In this document: piece after piece, positions 5,780 through 6,279 of the stretch
How the letters are laid out: every line of letters starts with the position of its first letter
Position numbering within the stretch: the first letter of the stretch is position 1
NCBI GenBank assembly: GCA_945860325.1
Contig: CAMARL010000117.1
Span: 1-6,279 of the forward strand
Reading direction: 5' to 3'
DNA length: 6,279 nucleotides
Origin: Spirosoma fluviale
Lineage (GTDB): Bacteria > Bacteroidota > Bacteroidia > Cytophagales > Spirosomataceae
Position numbers and translations under genes: made by a program
The notes under the pieces: generated by a model
The model's input: the letters and a program-made list of their open reading frames with translations, nothing else
The model's database searches: none
What the model was told of the DNA's origin: nothing

Positions 5780-6279
5780 ATGTCTGTCCAATTAGCCGGT
5801 GGAATTCTAGCCATCTATTTTGCGTTACTTTTGGTCATCTCGTATTATACGTCAAAAGGTGCCGACACAAATGCATTTTTTACGGCCAATAGGCAATCCC
5901 CGTGGTGGTTAGTTGCCTTTGGGATGATAGGCACTTCCATCTCAGGATTAACTTTTATTTCTGTTCCAGGGGCCGTTGGCAAAACTTCATTCACCTATTT
6001 CCAATTAATCTTAGGGCATTCTTTAGGCTATTTAACCATTGCGCTAGTTCTAATGCCGCTATATTATCGAATGAATCTGATCTCGATTTATGGCTACTTA
6101 GAAAAAAGATTTGGTTTTTGGTCCTATAAAACAGGCTCGGCGTTCTTTTTATTATCTAGGACGATCGGCTCTGCGGCTCGATTATACTTAGCTGTCAATG
6201 TGCTCCAAATAGCTATATTTGCGCCCATTGGCGTTCCATTTGTCGTCACCGTTTTTATTTCCATCGCACTTATTTGGTT
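5780..6279 (+). CDS. sodium:solute symporter (SSS family), N-terminal part, cut by the window end
   Basis: The ATG at 5780 opens a frame that runs without stop to the window end, giving 166 codons of a protein that probably has around 480-600 residues. SSS proteins import sugars, amino acids, vitamins or other small solutes together with Na+ across the inner membrane. Visible features are a first membrane segment at about 6-24 (GGILAIYFALLLVIS), the family-typical ANRQSPWWLVAFGMIGTSIS at 36-55 leading into the second segment and SVPG at 61-64, then YFQLILGHSLGY (73-84), LMPLYYRMNLISIYGYLEKRFG (91-112, between segments) and LLSRTIGSAARLYL (124-137). An in-frame TAA at 5771 means 5780 is the earliest possible ATG. 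The leader shows no Shine-Dalgarno site. The substrate cannot be assigned. The gene is divergent from clpS, with 60 bases between start codons. Confidence 0.92.
   Translation, partial: MSVQLAGGILAIYFALLLVISYYTSKGADTNAFFTANRQSPWWLVAFGMIGTSISGLTFISVPGAVGKTSFTYFQLILGHSLGYLTIALVLMPLYYRMNLISIYGYLEKRFGFWSYKTGSAFFLLSRTIGSAARLYLAVNVLQIAIFAPIGVPFVVTVFISIALIW

Noticed and set aside
5902..6129. Plus-strand open frame of 75 codons inside the symporter region
   Set aside because: It lies in another frame of the symporter gene, whose frame from 5780 encodes recognisable SSS motifs.

Overview
The window reads like ordinary chromosome from a member of the Bacteroidota, most likely a Cytophagales-type aquatic or soil bacterium. 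This is inferred from the A+T-leaning composition, A-rich leader sequences mostly without Shine-Dalgarno sites, TAnnTTTG promoter-like motifs, a short-loop ClpS, and the overall look of the proteins. Genus cannot be fixed from the sequence alone. Gene density is very high: only about 60 bases (5720-5779) form a real intergenic region.

Left part (1-1910, + strand): the nearly complete 3' part of rfbB (dTDP-glucose 4,6-dehydratase), whose first few codons lie outside the window, followed after 2 bases by complete rfbA (glucose-1-phosphate thymidylyltransferase). Together they make dTDP-4-keto-6-deoxyglucose, the precursor of dTDP-L-rhamnose and related surface sugars. rfbC and rfbD are not downstream, so if they are linked they must lie upstream.

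Middle part (5719 down to 1902, - strand): five genes in one direction separated by 1, 15, 1 and 3 bases, in transcription order clpS, recR, a superoxide dismutase with an export-like N-terminus, a 2-oxoglutarate/Fe(II)-type oxygenase, and a two-domain ChrA-type chromate transporter. This looks like one operon. Its first two genes are housekeeping (N-degron proteolysis adaptor and recombinational repair). The last three suggest an oxidative or metal stress module: SOD next to ChrA recalls the chrBACF chromate-resistance operons, where ChrC is a superoxide dismutase. The last gene converges on rfbA and the two stop regions overlap by 9 bases.

Right part (5780-6279, + strand): the N-terminal 166 codons of a sodium:solute symporter (SSS family), divergent from clpS and cut by the window end. 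The 60-base divergent region carries one TAnnTTTG-like element on each strand.

No tRNA, rRNA, CRISPR, insertion sequence or phage signal was seen. No clearly new system is evident. The most interesting item is the SOD-oxygenase-ChrA cluster attached to clpS-recR.
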